Assembly: GCA_016617855.1 (NCBI GenBank)
Contig: JAECUM010009301.1
Span: 1 to 64,000, forward strand
Source of the DNA: Megalonaias nervosa
Lineage: Eukaryota > Mollusca > Bivalvia > Unionida > Unionidae
Reading direction: 5' to 3'
DNA: 64,000 nt
Part shown: positions 46,217 to 56,510 of the stretch, piece after piece
Layout: each line of letters starts with the position of its first letter
Numbering within the stretch: position 1 is the stretch's first letter
Program-made: the position numbers and the translations under genes
The notes under the pieces: generated by a model
Told to the model about the DNA's origin: nothing
Databases searched by the model: none
What the model saw: only the letters and a program-made list of their open reading frames with translations

Positions 46217-46788
46217 AAAGTTTACATTTGCACGGAATTCTCCTTCTACGATTGGCATATTACAGTTACTAATTGTTATGTATATGTAATTAAATTGTTT
46301 GTTTGTTAGTTTAAATTTTTTTTTATTTTTTATTTTATTCCATTAGACGTTACTGTAATGATAATTTTGTCTACTGGATTTGATATTTTTTTTTGAAATT
46401 CAATTCAGTTCTGTTTGACCTGATAAACAGCTAGTAGTTTGAAACATTGTATCTAATTGCTGACCTTGATTTAGAACCAGTGTCAGGTCTATAGTAAACA
46501 GTTTTGTTTTAAAAATTTCATTCCCAGAATAAGAACCATTGATTTTAGCTAACGCCATACTAGCGTACGTGATAATCGGCATGTAATGTTTCTACGTCGC
46601 CCTGGGAAAATGATCGCGTGACCCTCATACGAGAATCTGTTTTGCGTTTGGGATAGTCTTATAACTCATTGTTATAAGAATAAATAGCCAGTTGTGCTTT
46701 AAACCTTTGAAGCTTAAAGGTGTTTTGTTGTGACCAGTCTGAGTTGAATTTTTTTATTTTCTGGAATTAGTAATTCATTTCTCTGGAA

Positions 46789-46854
<66 letters not shown>

Positions 46855-47931
46855 TGTTCCTTACAAAATTCTTGGACAAAGACATTTATTGAAAATTATT
46901 GTTGTCTTCACTCTTTTCTTGTTACTTTTGTACCAACCTAGACACGTAACATTCATTGTCGGTAAGATGTATCGGAGTTTATTGTAACAAAATTAAGTCT
47001 GACAGTCATTCGAGCGTGTTTATTCTACATCTATCGAAGTTTAAGACTTAAGCGCTTAAGTTGTACGAACACTGGGTACTGGCAACCTAAGCATGCCTAC
47101 CCGTTCTTTGAATTATGCTTGCTTCTGGTGGAACATTAGTTTTGTTTTCTTTATTGCTTTTTTTTTTGGGGGGGGGGAGGGGGGAACGGAGCCTCACAGT
47201 TTTACTTGTTATCGAGCATATGTAAAAAATCAAAAAATAAAATTCAACCAATCGACTTATCATAGGCTTTTATCGTCAAGCCAGAAAATAGCTCAGATGT
47301 TTGAGACTGGTTGAATTCCCCATTACGGGAAAACAAACGGTACAATATTCCTGCGCAACGAAGTAGTACGCATCTTATGATCTGCTTCCGGGACGTATAG
47401 AGACTAAATAGCAGGTTAATTAAATATATTCAAACAAGGAAATATAGTGTTAACTGAAAGTAATTGTTGAGTTTAACTTTTTCATGAATGAATACATTTA
47501 TGTTATATAGAAAGTAATGTAAAAATTTTATGACATGATAGGTTCGTTTCAATGATTGTTGAGGAGCATTTTCTTGTTGATTTTAACATTACTTTTATCA
47601 AGTTATTGGCTATATCATACAGAGAAAATGGGAACTAAGTGACTTTGCCAAGAAGACACATCGGCAGACGACCCGGGATGGTCAGTGCCTCTGCCACAAG
47701 TCTGATTTTCTTTTCTTCAAGAAAAGGCTGATGATGCTCCAAATGGTTGAGTATATACGTGTGAGTTAAGTGATCGGACGTGGGTGTCATTCACGTTAAT
47801 GATAGCATGTGCATTCCTCGTGTTACCTGACTAGACAGTTTGTACCAGTTATCGCGCGAGCGCATCTTGTTCTTGATTATGTTTAAAGACAAGTGTACAA
47901 TACAGTAAGTGTTAATTCTTTTATCTACCAG
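46217..47931. other. No gene seen; (AT)n inside
   Basis: AT-rich spacer with the (AT)n tract at 46794-46852 and a G-rich run near 47167. Frames at 46400 and 47093 are not convincing. Confidence 0.45.
46794..46852. repeat. (AT)n microsatellite
   Basis: About 29 uninterrupted AT dinucleotides. Confidence 0.96.
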
Positions 47932-48186
47932 TTTAAAATATGCTGCACAAAGTCAAGAAAAAGTAACAGTCAGTTTCAATCAATGCAGCAATTCATTAAA
48001 CACCTTCTTTGTCCACAGTACAGCAATGACTTTTTTCCGGAAGACGTTATTTGTAAGCTTGAAATTCGCACCTATGATTTTAGAAAAGAGTTAAATAGGC
48101 TACATGTTATGTTGGAAACACATGGATCTGTCGCAGAGTATAATTTTCTTGATGATTTATTCCTGCGTAACAAAGGTTGTGTGTGT

Positions 48187-48236
<50 letters not shown>

Positions 48237-48646
48237 TTTGGATTCTTAACATAACTTAACAATTTTTCAGTCATATCGCTACGATGTGTGCAGGGTATCA
48301 GTTTATAGTGATGTCTAGCACTGGGGCATCATGCCGCAGACATGTAGCATCATGTCCCACCCAGTCACATTATCCTGACACCAGGCCGACCATTCCTAAC
48401 ATTAACCTCTTAATGCTGAGCGCCTAGCGAGGCAGTTGTGAGCACCATTTTTATAAGTCTTTGGTATACCTCAACCAGGGGTTGAACCTGCGACCTCCCG
48501 CATCCGATGCGGACGCTCTAACCACTAGGCCTCCTGAGCGGTCTAAAGGTTATGTAAAAATGAGACTATGGTCAATTGAGCGACGCTGTATTTGCGATTC
48601 GCTTAGGATCCGCCATAATAATATGACAGCTTCGCTTCGAAAGTAA
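47932..48646 (+). pseudogene. Unknown ORF/exon interrupted by a SINE
   Basis: From an acceptor-like TTATCTACCAG the plus frame reads MQQFIKHLLCPQYSNDFF, PEDVICKLEIRTYDFRKEL and EYNFLDDLFLRNKG, then hits the (GT)n of SINE B at 48179. Beyond the SINE, at 48545, the same frame resumes with KGYVKMRLWSIERR to a TAA at 48644-48646. The 7-bp AAAGGTT is present on both sides (48172-48178, 48545-48551), so the frame was continuous before insertion. That phase continuity supports former coding status. I do not recognise the protein. It could be a host exon or a mobile-element ORF. Confidence 0.45.
48179..48544 (-). mobile_element. SINE family B with 7-bp TSD
   Basis: (GT)n tail complement at 48179-48234, body CATATCGCTACGATGTGTGC to GCGCCTAGCGAGGCAG, box B complement GGGTTGAACCTGCG-like, and the head ending GCCTCCTGAGCGGTC. 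TSD AAAGGTT. The first T-rich base pairs of the tail lie directly on the disrupted ORF. Confidence 0.93.
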
Positions 48647-48654
48647 TAGCTTCC

Positions 48655-51545
48655 AGAAAATAATAATCAGGACTTTGTATAGTGCCTAATCTTTAGAAGC
48701 TCTAAGCGCTTTACAACATTTGACAACACTTAAAAAACATATATAATGATATGATTACAAAAAATAAAAAACAAACACCACGAAATTAGAAACAGAAAAC
48801 ATGCTGTAAATATTTAAGGTAAGAATACATTATAGGGATACATTATTAGGTCTTTAAGTCTGTTCTTGCAGTTGAAATAGGTGAGTTTTAAGAGCGCTCT
48901 TGAATGAGATCACTGTGTCTTTGTGTCTAAGTGCAGTGGGCAATTAGTTCCACATTGCTGGGCCATGGTATGCAAAAGAGCGTTGTCCATATGATTTCAT
49001 TTTCATAGTGGGAATAATGAGAATACGAGTGTCAGAAGAGGAGCGTAAGTATCTTGCAGGTGTGTACACATGGGTGAGGTCAGATAGGTATGTTGGACTG
49101 GAGCCCGTCAGTGAAGCGTAGCACAGAGAACAAATTTTGTGTTTAATTCTGGATCGTATCGATAGCCAGTGTAGGGTGGAGAGTAGGGGAGAGGCGTGAT
49201 CTGATCGTGGTACTCTAAGGATGATCCGAGCAGCTGTATTTTGAACTTTTGAAGTTTCTGAAGTAGATATTGAGACGAACCAGACAGAATTGAGTTACAA
49301 TAGTCCAGTCTTGAAAGTACTAAGGAACACACAAGTGTTTTAGTGGCATCAACTGAAAGATACTTGCGAATGGAGCTGATTCGTCTCAGCTCAAGATATG
49401 CAGCCTTGCATATATTCATGACATGTTGGTGCAACGAGAGAGTACTGTCGAGAGTGACACCGAGGTTTCGTACCGACTGTGTGAATTTAATGTTGGTGTT
49501 GCTGATATTTATTGTCTGAGGTAAATGATGTGAATGAGAAAGTCTTTGTGTTGTAATCAGGATGGCTTCAGTTTTATCATCATTCATCTGCAGCTTGTTA
49601 CATGTCATCCATGATTTCACATCGGAAATGCACCTCTCTACGCCTTGGATGGTAGCTTCAACTTCAGTTGGATGGCTAGATTTGTATATTTGGGGGTCAT
49701 CAGCATACAATTGGTGAGACACTGGATGATGATCTATGACACTTGAGAGTGGCTGAGTGTATAGAATGAAGAGAACAGGTCCAAGAACAGACCCCTGTGG
49801 AACACCACAGCATAGTTCAACTGGGCTGGAGTGTTTTCCATTTACGGACACAATTTGTGTCCTGTTGACCAAGTAGGACTTGAACCATAGTAAGGCCGTA
49901 TCATGAATGCCAAATACATGCTGGAGACGGTGAAGTAATATATCATGGTCTATAGTGTCAAATGCTGCAGACAAGTCAAGGAGAGTGAGGACTGTAATCT
50001 TTTTGCTATCCAAAGCAGAGAGAAGGTCATTGACTACTTTCAGAAGAGTAGTTTCAGTACTGTAGCAAGGGCGATATGCAGACTGTACATTGCTAAAAAG
50101 ACTGTTTGAATTCAGATGAGATACAAGTTGGGATAGAACAACTTTCTCTAAGATTTTTGACATGAATGGCAGATTAGAAACTGGGCGGTAGTTCTTTAAA
50201 TCATTATGGTCGAGTGTTGGTTTCTTCAGCAGAGGCTTTACAATGGCAGTTTTGTAAAATGATGGGAATTCGCCAGTTGAGAGAGAGGTATTAATAACAT
50301 CAGTTAGTGAAGGCAATATTGGATCCAAGCACTCTAGCAGCAGTGACGTCGGAATCGGATCCAGTTCACATGACTTTGGTACACTCTTCATCACGATTGT
50401 ACGTACTAAATCCATAGAGTCAGGTTCAAATGCTGCTAACGGTTGCCGCTGAAATTCTGTATCGCAACTGTATGGTGACGACGAGTCAACTGAAATTGTG
50501 TTGTCAAGTTTATCTCTGATGGTTTGTACTTTGTCACGGAAGAAATTTGCAAACAGGTCCGGAAGGTCGACTATAGAGAAGGTAGCTGGAAGTGGTGTAC
50601 ATTTGTTCCTTGACATCAGCTTGTTAGTAATCTCAAATAGCTCTTTGCAGCTGGAACTTTCCATGATTTTAGTACTGTAGTGGGCTGATTTAGCTGCATG
50701 GACTATGTTTATGACATTCTTCTTAGCGGCATCATAGATCTGCTTATGAATAGTGAGTCTGGTGGAAAGCCAAAGCCTCTCAGCTTTACGGCGGTCTCTT
50801 TTAGCAGTGCGAAGCTGGTCCTTAACACTGCTATACCACGGAGAACACTTCTGAATTGCTACTCTGCACTTGTTTGCTGGGGCATGTTTGTCGAGCAATG
50901 AACGCAGGCAGTTATCAAGTTGTTCTGCTGTAGTGGGTAAGCTAGTTGTTAGGTTTGCTTGGATGTCATGCATTAGTTTGGTTCTGTTTATCATACGGAA
51001 GTTTCTCTTAGTAGCGAATAAAGGTGGAGGGTTAGGGACTGATACGTCAAGATGGCATATAATGCAGAGGTGATCTGATGAAAGTTCATGGGACACCAGG
51101 GAGGACTGAAGAATATTATCATCAGGTCTGTAAAGAATCCAGTCTAATATGTGACCATGTTTATGGGTGGGTTGGCTAACTGACTGTTTGAGGTTGAAAA
51201 CGTGAATGGAATCAAGGAGTTTCGATGTGCATGGGTTTCCAGGACAGTCAAAGTGAAAGTTAAAATCTCCAAGAATAATCAGGTTGCCACCTATCGAATT
51301 TCCATACTCCAGGAGATTCGGAAACTGCTCCAAAAAGAGAGATTCTGTCAGCTTGTTTTTCTACTAGGAGGAGGGCGGTAGAGGCAGAAAAAGTGGACTG
51401 ACCTTTGTTCCAGTGCGAGTGTAGTTTGGACTAGTTCAAACGATGTGTGGTCGAAATTGAAAGTTGTTGTGTAGTTAAGACGGTTGATCAAGGAGGTCTT
51501 TGCGATGACAGCAATTCCACCTCCGCGGAAGTGTAGTAGTGATAG

Positions 51546-51547
<2 letters not shown>
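48655..51547 (-). pseudogene. L2/CR1-type LINE, ORF2 (endonuclease + reverse transcriptase), 5'-truncated
   Basis: Non-LTR retrotransposon on the minus strand. ORF2 runs from about 51536 to a stop at 48854, then a 3' UTR ends with GCGCTTAGAGC and an ATT tail at 48655. The endonuclease remnant has RGGGIAVIAK, FCLYRPPPS and LILGDFNFHFD (GDFN motif) and SSDHLCI. The RT has NYRPVSNLPFMSKILEK, LTLLDLSAAFDTIDHD (motif A), GVPQGSVLGPVLFILY and the catalytic YADD (motif C) followed by P where T is usual. The C-terminal part has RVPRSDHASPLL and TLHWL. Breaks: a one-base loss near 51361 puts TAG codons in frame, a frameshift lies near 49245, and a TAA sits near 48944. The first ~90 endonuclease residues are missing at the (TG)n boundary. 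Without these breaks it would copy its own RNA at nicked target DNA. Confidence 0.93.
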
Positions 51548-51640
<93 letters not shown>

Positions 51641-51925
51641 CTCGTACGTATGTGGATAGTATATAATGTGTTTTTTTTCTTCCCCTCTGTGTTCATAGTA
51701 GATATTGGGGTTATTTCTTCCCCTTCTGTGCTGATAGTAGGCATTGTGGTTTTTTTCTTCCTCTTCTGTGTTGATAGTAGTGTGTATGTGTGTGTGTGTG
51801 TGTGTGTGGGTGTGTTTGTATGCGTTAGCGTACGTTTGTGTGGATAGAAGGTATGGGTGTTTTTTTTCTTCTCTTCCTTTCTGTGTGAATAGTATATAAT
51901 GGGTTTTTTCTTCCCTTCTGTGTAG
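51548..51925. repeat. Long (TG)n plus ~45-58-bp GT-rich tandem repeats
   Basis: (TG)46 at 51548-51639, then four units with TTTTTTCTTCCCCTTCTGTG and a GATAGTAG-like end. The third is expanded by another (TG)n at 51780-51808. The C/V-only and T/H-only reading frames are spurious. Confidence 0.92.
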
Positions 51926-52009
51926 TTGTTTGTTTTTATACGTGTTCGTACGTTTCTTTGTGTTTGTATGTGTGCGCGTACGTTTGTTTGTGCGTGCGTA
52001 TGTGTGTAT

Positions 52010-53610
52010 TTGTCTTTGTTTGTCCTATAAAACTCTCTTTATCCCTATCAAATTCTTGTCACCCACCTACCTACAGTCAGCCACTTGCAACACTGTTGCC
52101 ATTATTCCCCTAGTTTCCAGTACAGTGACGTCATTGAAGCTTGAAATTTTGAGGCTATAAATATAGACTTGGGGTTTTCCACAGGTTGTAGCTATAAATA
52201 GATACTAGGGTTTTAAATAGGGGAGTCACGCAAGTTGAGGCTATAAATATATACTGGGTTTTCCCTAGGATTTTCCACAAGATGTGACCATAATTTGACA
52301 CTAGGTTAGTTCATAGGACTTTCCCACAAGATGAGAATATAAATAGATAGTGGGTTTTTCCTAGGAATTTCCAACAAGTTGTGGCTATAAATAGATACTA
52401 AGTTAGTTCATAGGACTTTCCTACAAGATGAGAATATAAATAGATAGTAGGTTTTCCCTAAGAATTTCCCACAAGTTGTAGCTATAAATAGATACTAAGT
52501 TAGTTCATGGGACTTTCCTACAAAGTGAGATTATAAATAGATAGTGGGTTTTTCCTTAGGAATTTACCATAAGTTGTAGCTAAAAATAAATACTAGGTTT
52601 TTCCAAAAGGAATTTCCTACCAGTGGTGACTATAAATAGATACTAGCGTTTTTTCCACATAGTATTTTTGGTAGTATAAGAGATAGCCTATTTTGTGAGA
52701 TTTTATCTCCTTCTCTTACATTTTAAGCTAACACAGGGCGTTTGGATAGTGAGTTTGATACAATGGATGGTATAGTGGGTGTAATGGATAGTATTTTTGT
52801 GGCGTAAGGGATAGATATTTTGTGAGCGTTCATCTCCTTCTCTTACATTCTAAGCGAGCACAAGGCATTTTGGATAGTGAGTATGATATGTTGGATAGAA
52901 TAGTGGTGTGATGGATAATATTTTTGTGGTGTGAAGGATAGTCTAGTTTGTGCAATTTGATCTCCTTCTCTTACATTCTAAGCTAACACATAACGTTTGG
53001 AGTTTGTCTGTGTATGTGTTGGTGTTTGTTTGTCCCTATAAAACTCCCTTTATCCCTATCAAATACAGTCCACTTACCTACCTACCTACAGTAGCGCGTA
53101 TTCAGGTCAGCCAGTTCAGTGACGTCACTGAAGCTAGAATTTTGAGGCTATAAATATAGATTTGTGGTTTTCCATGGGAATTACCACAGGTTGTAGCTGT
53201 AAATAGATACTAGGGTTTCTAAACAGGAACGTCACACAAGTTGATGCTATAAATAGATAGTGGGTTTTTCCTAGGAATTTCCCACAAGTTGTAACTATAA
53301 ATAGATAGATACTAAGTTAGTTCATAGGACTTTCCTATAAGATGAGATTATAAATAGATAGTGGGTTTTTCCTTAGGAATTTACCATAAGTTGTAGCTAA
53401 AAATAAATGCTAGGTTTTTCCAAAAGGAATTTCCTACCAGTGGTGACTATAAATAGATACTAGTGTTTTCCACATAGTATTTTTGGTAGTGTAAGAGATA
53501 GCCTATTTTGTGAGATTTGATCTCCTTCTCTTACATTTTAAGCTAACACATAACGTTTGGAGTTTGTGTGTGTATGTGTTGGTCTTTATTTGTCCCTATA
53601 AAACTCCGTT
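52010..53610 (+). repeat. Nested tandem array rich in CTATAAATA
   Basis: Two long units (about 52010-53010 and 53010-53590) and the start of a third share GTCCCTATAAAACTC, a TGACGTCA palindrome (52126-52133, 53120-53127) and ATCTCCTTCTCTTACATT. Within them, 75-90-bp subunits repeat GCTATAAATAGATACTAG and TTTTCCTAGGAATTTCC, giving over a dozen CTATAAATA motifs. The array ends abruptly at 53611, where the zinc-knuckle sequence begins. It may be the left subterminal region of the transposon described next. Confidence 0.85.
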
Positions 53611-53815
53611 TGAATGTCCAGACCGTCAAAAAAGCAAGACCATTGTCAAAAGAGACAAAAGTCAGGATACCTGTTATCATTGTAAAGAGAAAGGACATTG
53701 GTCTTCAGACTGCCCTAAGAAACAACAGGAGCAGGAGGAAGAAGAAGAGGTACCCCCGGCAAAAGAAGAACACCGGTATGTCCAGAGAGAGAAGAAAGAG
53801 AAGAAAAGAAGGTGA
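53611..53815 (+). CDS. CCHC zinc-knuckle coding fragment
   Basis: The frame contains ECPDRQKSK and DTCYHCKEKGHWSSDCP, a canonical C-x2-C-x4-H-x4-C zinc knuckle, preceded by what looks like the last Cys of another knuckle (ECPD). A Q/E-rich and then K/R-rich tail ends at TGA 53813. It has no start codon of its own, because upstream lies the CTATAAATA array. It may be an exon of the neighbouring transposon, a Gag fragment or a host ZCCHC fragment. Such domains bind single-stranded nucleic acid. Confidence 0.5.
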
Positions 53816-54332
53816 GAAAAAGTGAGGAAGAAGAGGAGAAAAAACTGTAACAGTGAAGAAATTCAGAAAGCAGAGAGAGTGAACAAAAACGACACAGAAG
53901 AAGTCTATGAGCTTTTTAAAGTTGTGTTGTGTTGTGACATTGGATTGTAAAATTTGCACCAGAATTGACCAGACAGAAAAAAACGTAAGTGTTTCCTAGT
54001 TTTGATATTTTAGAACGATAAAGGGCCTACACTCGGTATAAACAATGTTGCAAATGTCACAAGGTGATGTATACATGTGTAAGTACCGTTGTTTTGGTAC
54101 ATGTACATATATAATGAACGTACTAATTATCAGGGGCATTACTGACATATTTCGTATGGTCGTCACTTATATTTTAGGCTAGAAAGTTGAGGGGCTTTTT
54201 GAAGTAATTGTATATACAGTGTCAATATGTTGCATTTAACTGCCTGGATATTGTAAAAGATCTTCATTGTGTCTGATCACTCATGATCTATAGCAATTCA
54301 TTATGTCTGATCTCATTTCTCAGTGAATTAAA
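53816..54332. other. No feature seen
   Basis: Unique AT-rich sequence between the zinc-knuckle fragment and the transposase exons. No THAP-domain exon was recognised. Confidence 0.4.
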
Positions 54333-54385
54333 AATGGGCAACTATTCAGAGATGGAGACAGAAGCTGAAGGAAGCGGGCCGGGTT
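54333..54385 (+). CDS. Possible small N-terminal exon of the transposase
   Basis: ATG-initiated frame MGNYSEMETEAEGSGPGW ends at GT-type donors (G|GTTGGT or TTG|GTACGT). The first gives a phase compatible with the exon beginning at 54534. Short and therefore uncertain. Confidence 0.25.
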
Positions 54386-54533
54386 GGTACGTGTGTACAG
54401 TTTGAACATATCTTGTTTCTAATTCTGGAAAATGTATCGCAACTACATTTACAAGTAATATTCAATGTCATTTTTTTGTACGTTGCCTAAAACAATTGTA
54501 CTCAGGTTTGATTATTCCCTAATACTTTTTCAG

Positions 54534-55788
54534 GTAAGCCTGCTGTGCTTTACGAAGAAACAAACCCCGACTGGGCACCCTCAATTCATCTGGGATACAC
54601 AAATGCTGCACTCACATGTACAACTGATCGGTACAACAGAATGGCAGAGCGCAAAGAAAAAAGAAAGAGGTTTATGATGCTGCACAGGCTTTGCTTAAAC
54701 TGTCGTCACAAGTGCAAGAGGAAAATGTTGAATCTGATGATATTTCGTTTGTTTCTGGTAACAGTTGTCAGGTTAAGTGCAAGTTCTATTTAATGGGTAA
54801 ACTGGAAAATAATGTTGGAAATTCTCATGATGAAAATACCTTGGATGTAAACAAGATTAGTAAATTAACAATGGATGAACTAAACAGATTAACATTAGAG
54901 AACTTTGAACTGAAACAGCAGAACTATGCAACTGAATTTACTGAAGAGTCCTTCATTGGAAATGACGAAAAGGTGAAATATTATACTGGTTTACCGACAT
55001 CTATAATATTAATGGCTGTGTACAAAGGTTACATCAATGACTCCTCAAAGTGTTCTTTGTCAAAATTTCAAAAATTTGTTCTTGTGTTAATGAAGTTGAG
55101 ACTGAACATACCATTACAGGACTTAGCATACAGATTCAATGTTTCTAAAACAACTGTTTCAAGAGCGTTTCTTTCATTGATAAGTGTCCTGTATTCACGA
55201 TTGCAATTCTTAATATTCTGGCCAGACAGGGAAGAGCTCCGGAAAACGATGCCCATAGAATTTAGGAACTCATTTGGCTCAAAAGTTGCTGTGATTATAG
55301 ACTGTTTTGAGATCTTCATTGAGCGCCCATCAAATCTTCATGCAAGAGCATCTACCTGGTCCTCATACAAGCATCATAATACAGTAAAGGACTTAATTGG
55401 TATTACACCTCAGGGAGTTATATCATTTCTGTCACAGGCATGTGGAGGGCGTGCTACTGATAAATTCATTACAGAAAATTGTGGATTTTTGAATAAATTA
55501 AACCCAGGGGATATAGTTTTAGCTGACCGTGGATTTAATATAAAAGAATGTGTTGGACTAAGAGGTGCTGAGGCAAAAATTACAGCATTTACAAGAGGCA
55601 AGAGACAAATGTCCCCCCCCCCCGGAACTTGAGACAACCAGAAAAATATCACACTAAAGAATCCACGTAGAAAGGGTCATTGGCCAGTTGAGGAACAAGT
55701 ACACACTGCTTCAGGACACACTTCCTATAGACTAACTGTCTGCTGTGCACTAATTAATTTATGTGAATCTGTTGTCCCATTCAATTAA
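54534..55788 (+). pseudogene. ISL2EU-type DDE transposase (DDE_Tnp_4), degraded
   Basis: After the acceptor CTTTTTCAG the frame reads YEETNPDWAPSIHLGYTN, then shifts at a purine run (about 54655-54670) into the main frame from 54673. A helix-turn-helix lies at about residues 125-165 of that frame (KFQKFVLVLMKLRLNI, YRFNVSKTTVSRAF). The RNase-H-like core follows: first Asp in VAVIIDCFEIFIERPS, second in GDIVLADRGFNI. The C11 run at 55613-55623 shifts the frame. Beyond it RIHVERVIGQLRNKY supplies the third acidic residue (Glu codon 55670-55672), after an in-frame TAA at 55655. Another shift lies near 55730, and the final CESVVPFN ends at TAA 55786. The family cuts and pastes element DNA. With at least three frameshifts and a stop this copy is inactive. 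No THAP domain was seen. Confidence 0.88.
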
Positions 55789-56510
55789 ATTTTAATCTTC
55801 TGTTGTTTACATCTGTTCATATTAATCTCTGAATTTGAAAACTGCTAATCTGCTGTAAAATAATGATACCAGCATACTAAGTTATTTTCACTGTTAGCGA
55901 CATTAAATGTTTATGAATGATTGAAAGCTAGGGAATAAATGTACTATATTAGTGTATTTGGGGAACAAATGTACTATATGAACTGTACGAGTGTATTTGA
56001 GGAATAAATGTACTGTATGAGTGTACTTGGGGAATAAATGTACTGTATGAGTGTACTTGGAATAAATGTACTGTATGAGTGTATTTGGGGAATGAATGTG
56101 CTGTACGAGTGTATTTGGTACAAATACTATTTATTAATTTCATGAAGCTAAATACTATGATTTTGTATAAATTTTAATGAATTTCAATACAAGTGGGCAA
56201 CCATATTCAGATTAATGCTTCAAGAACAACTATTTCAAGAGTGTTTCTTTAATTTATTAATTGATCAATACACATCACTTAAATGTTGTCCTATATCATT
56301 TATTACAGTACTTTTGTATTGTCCATATATGTATCATCCTTTTTCCCATTCCTTATGACACCTTATGATTCAATGCTAAAGTAAGGCTTATGTCGTCTGT
56401 CACTGCAAAATTCTCAGAACAATGCAGAAATATAAACAATTAATCATTATGAAAGCATTTATGTCAAGATATATGAACACACTAAATCATGTAACTTAAC
56501 TCTGAAAATT
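55789..56510. repeat. Convergent intergenic spacer with ~30-bp minisatellite (55925-56125)
   Basis: Between the two convergent genes. Six to seven units contain GTGTATTTGGGGAATAAATG and TACTGTATGA. The AATAAA inside each unit could serve as repeated polyadenylation signals for the plus-strand gene; that is inference. Confidence 0.85.

Noticed and set aside
46700..46860. Origin-like or matrix-attachment function for the long AT tracts
   Set aside because: (AT)n tracts here and at 8407, 33827 and 60895 are ordinary microsatellites. Nothing in the sequence distinguishes a functional one.
51475..51847. Frames composed almost wholly of C/V or T/H residues
   Set aside because: They are translations of (TG)n and (CA)n tracts. 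The same applies at 4752, 15737, 16534, 16597, 42841 and 62727.
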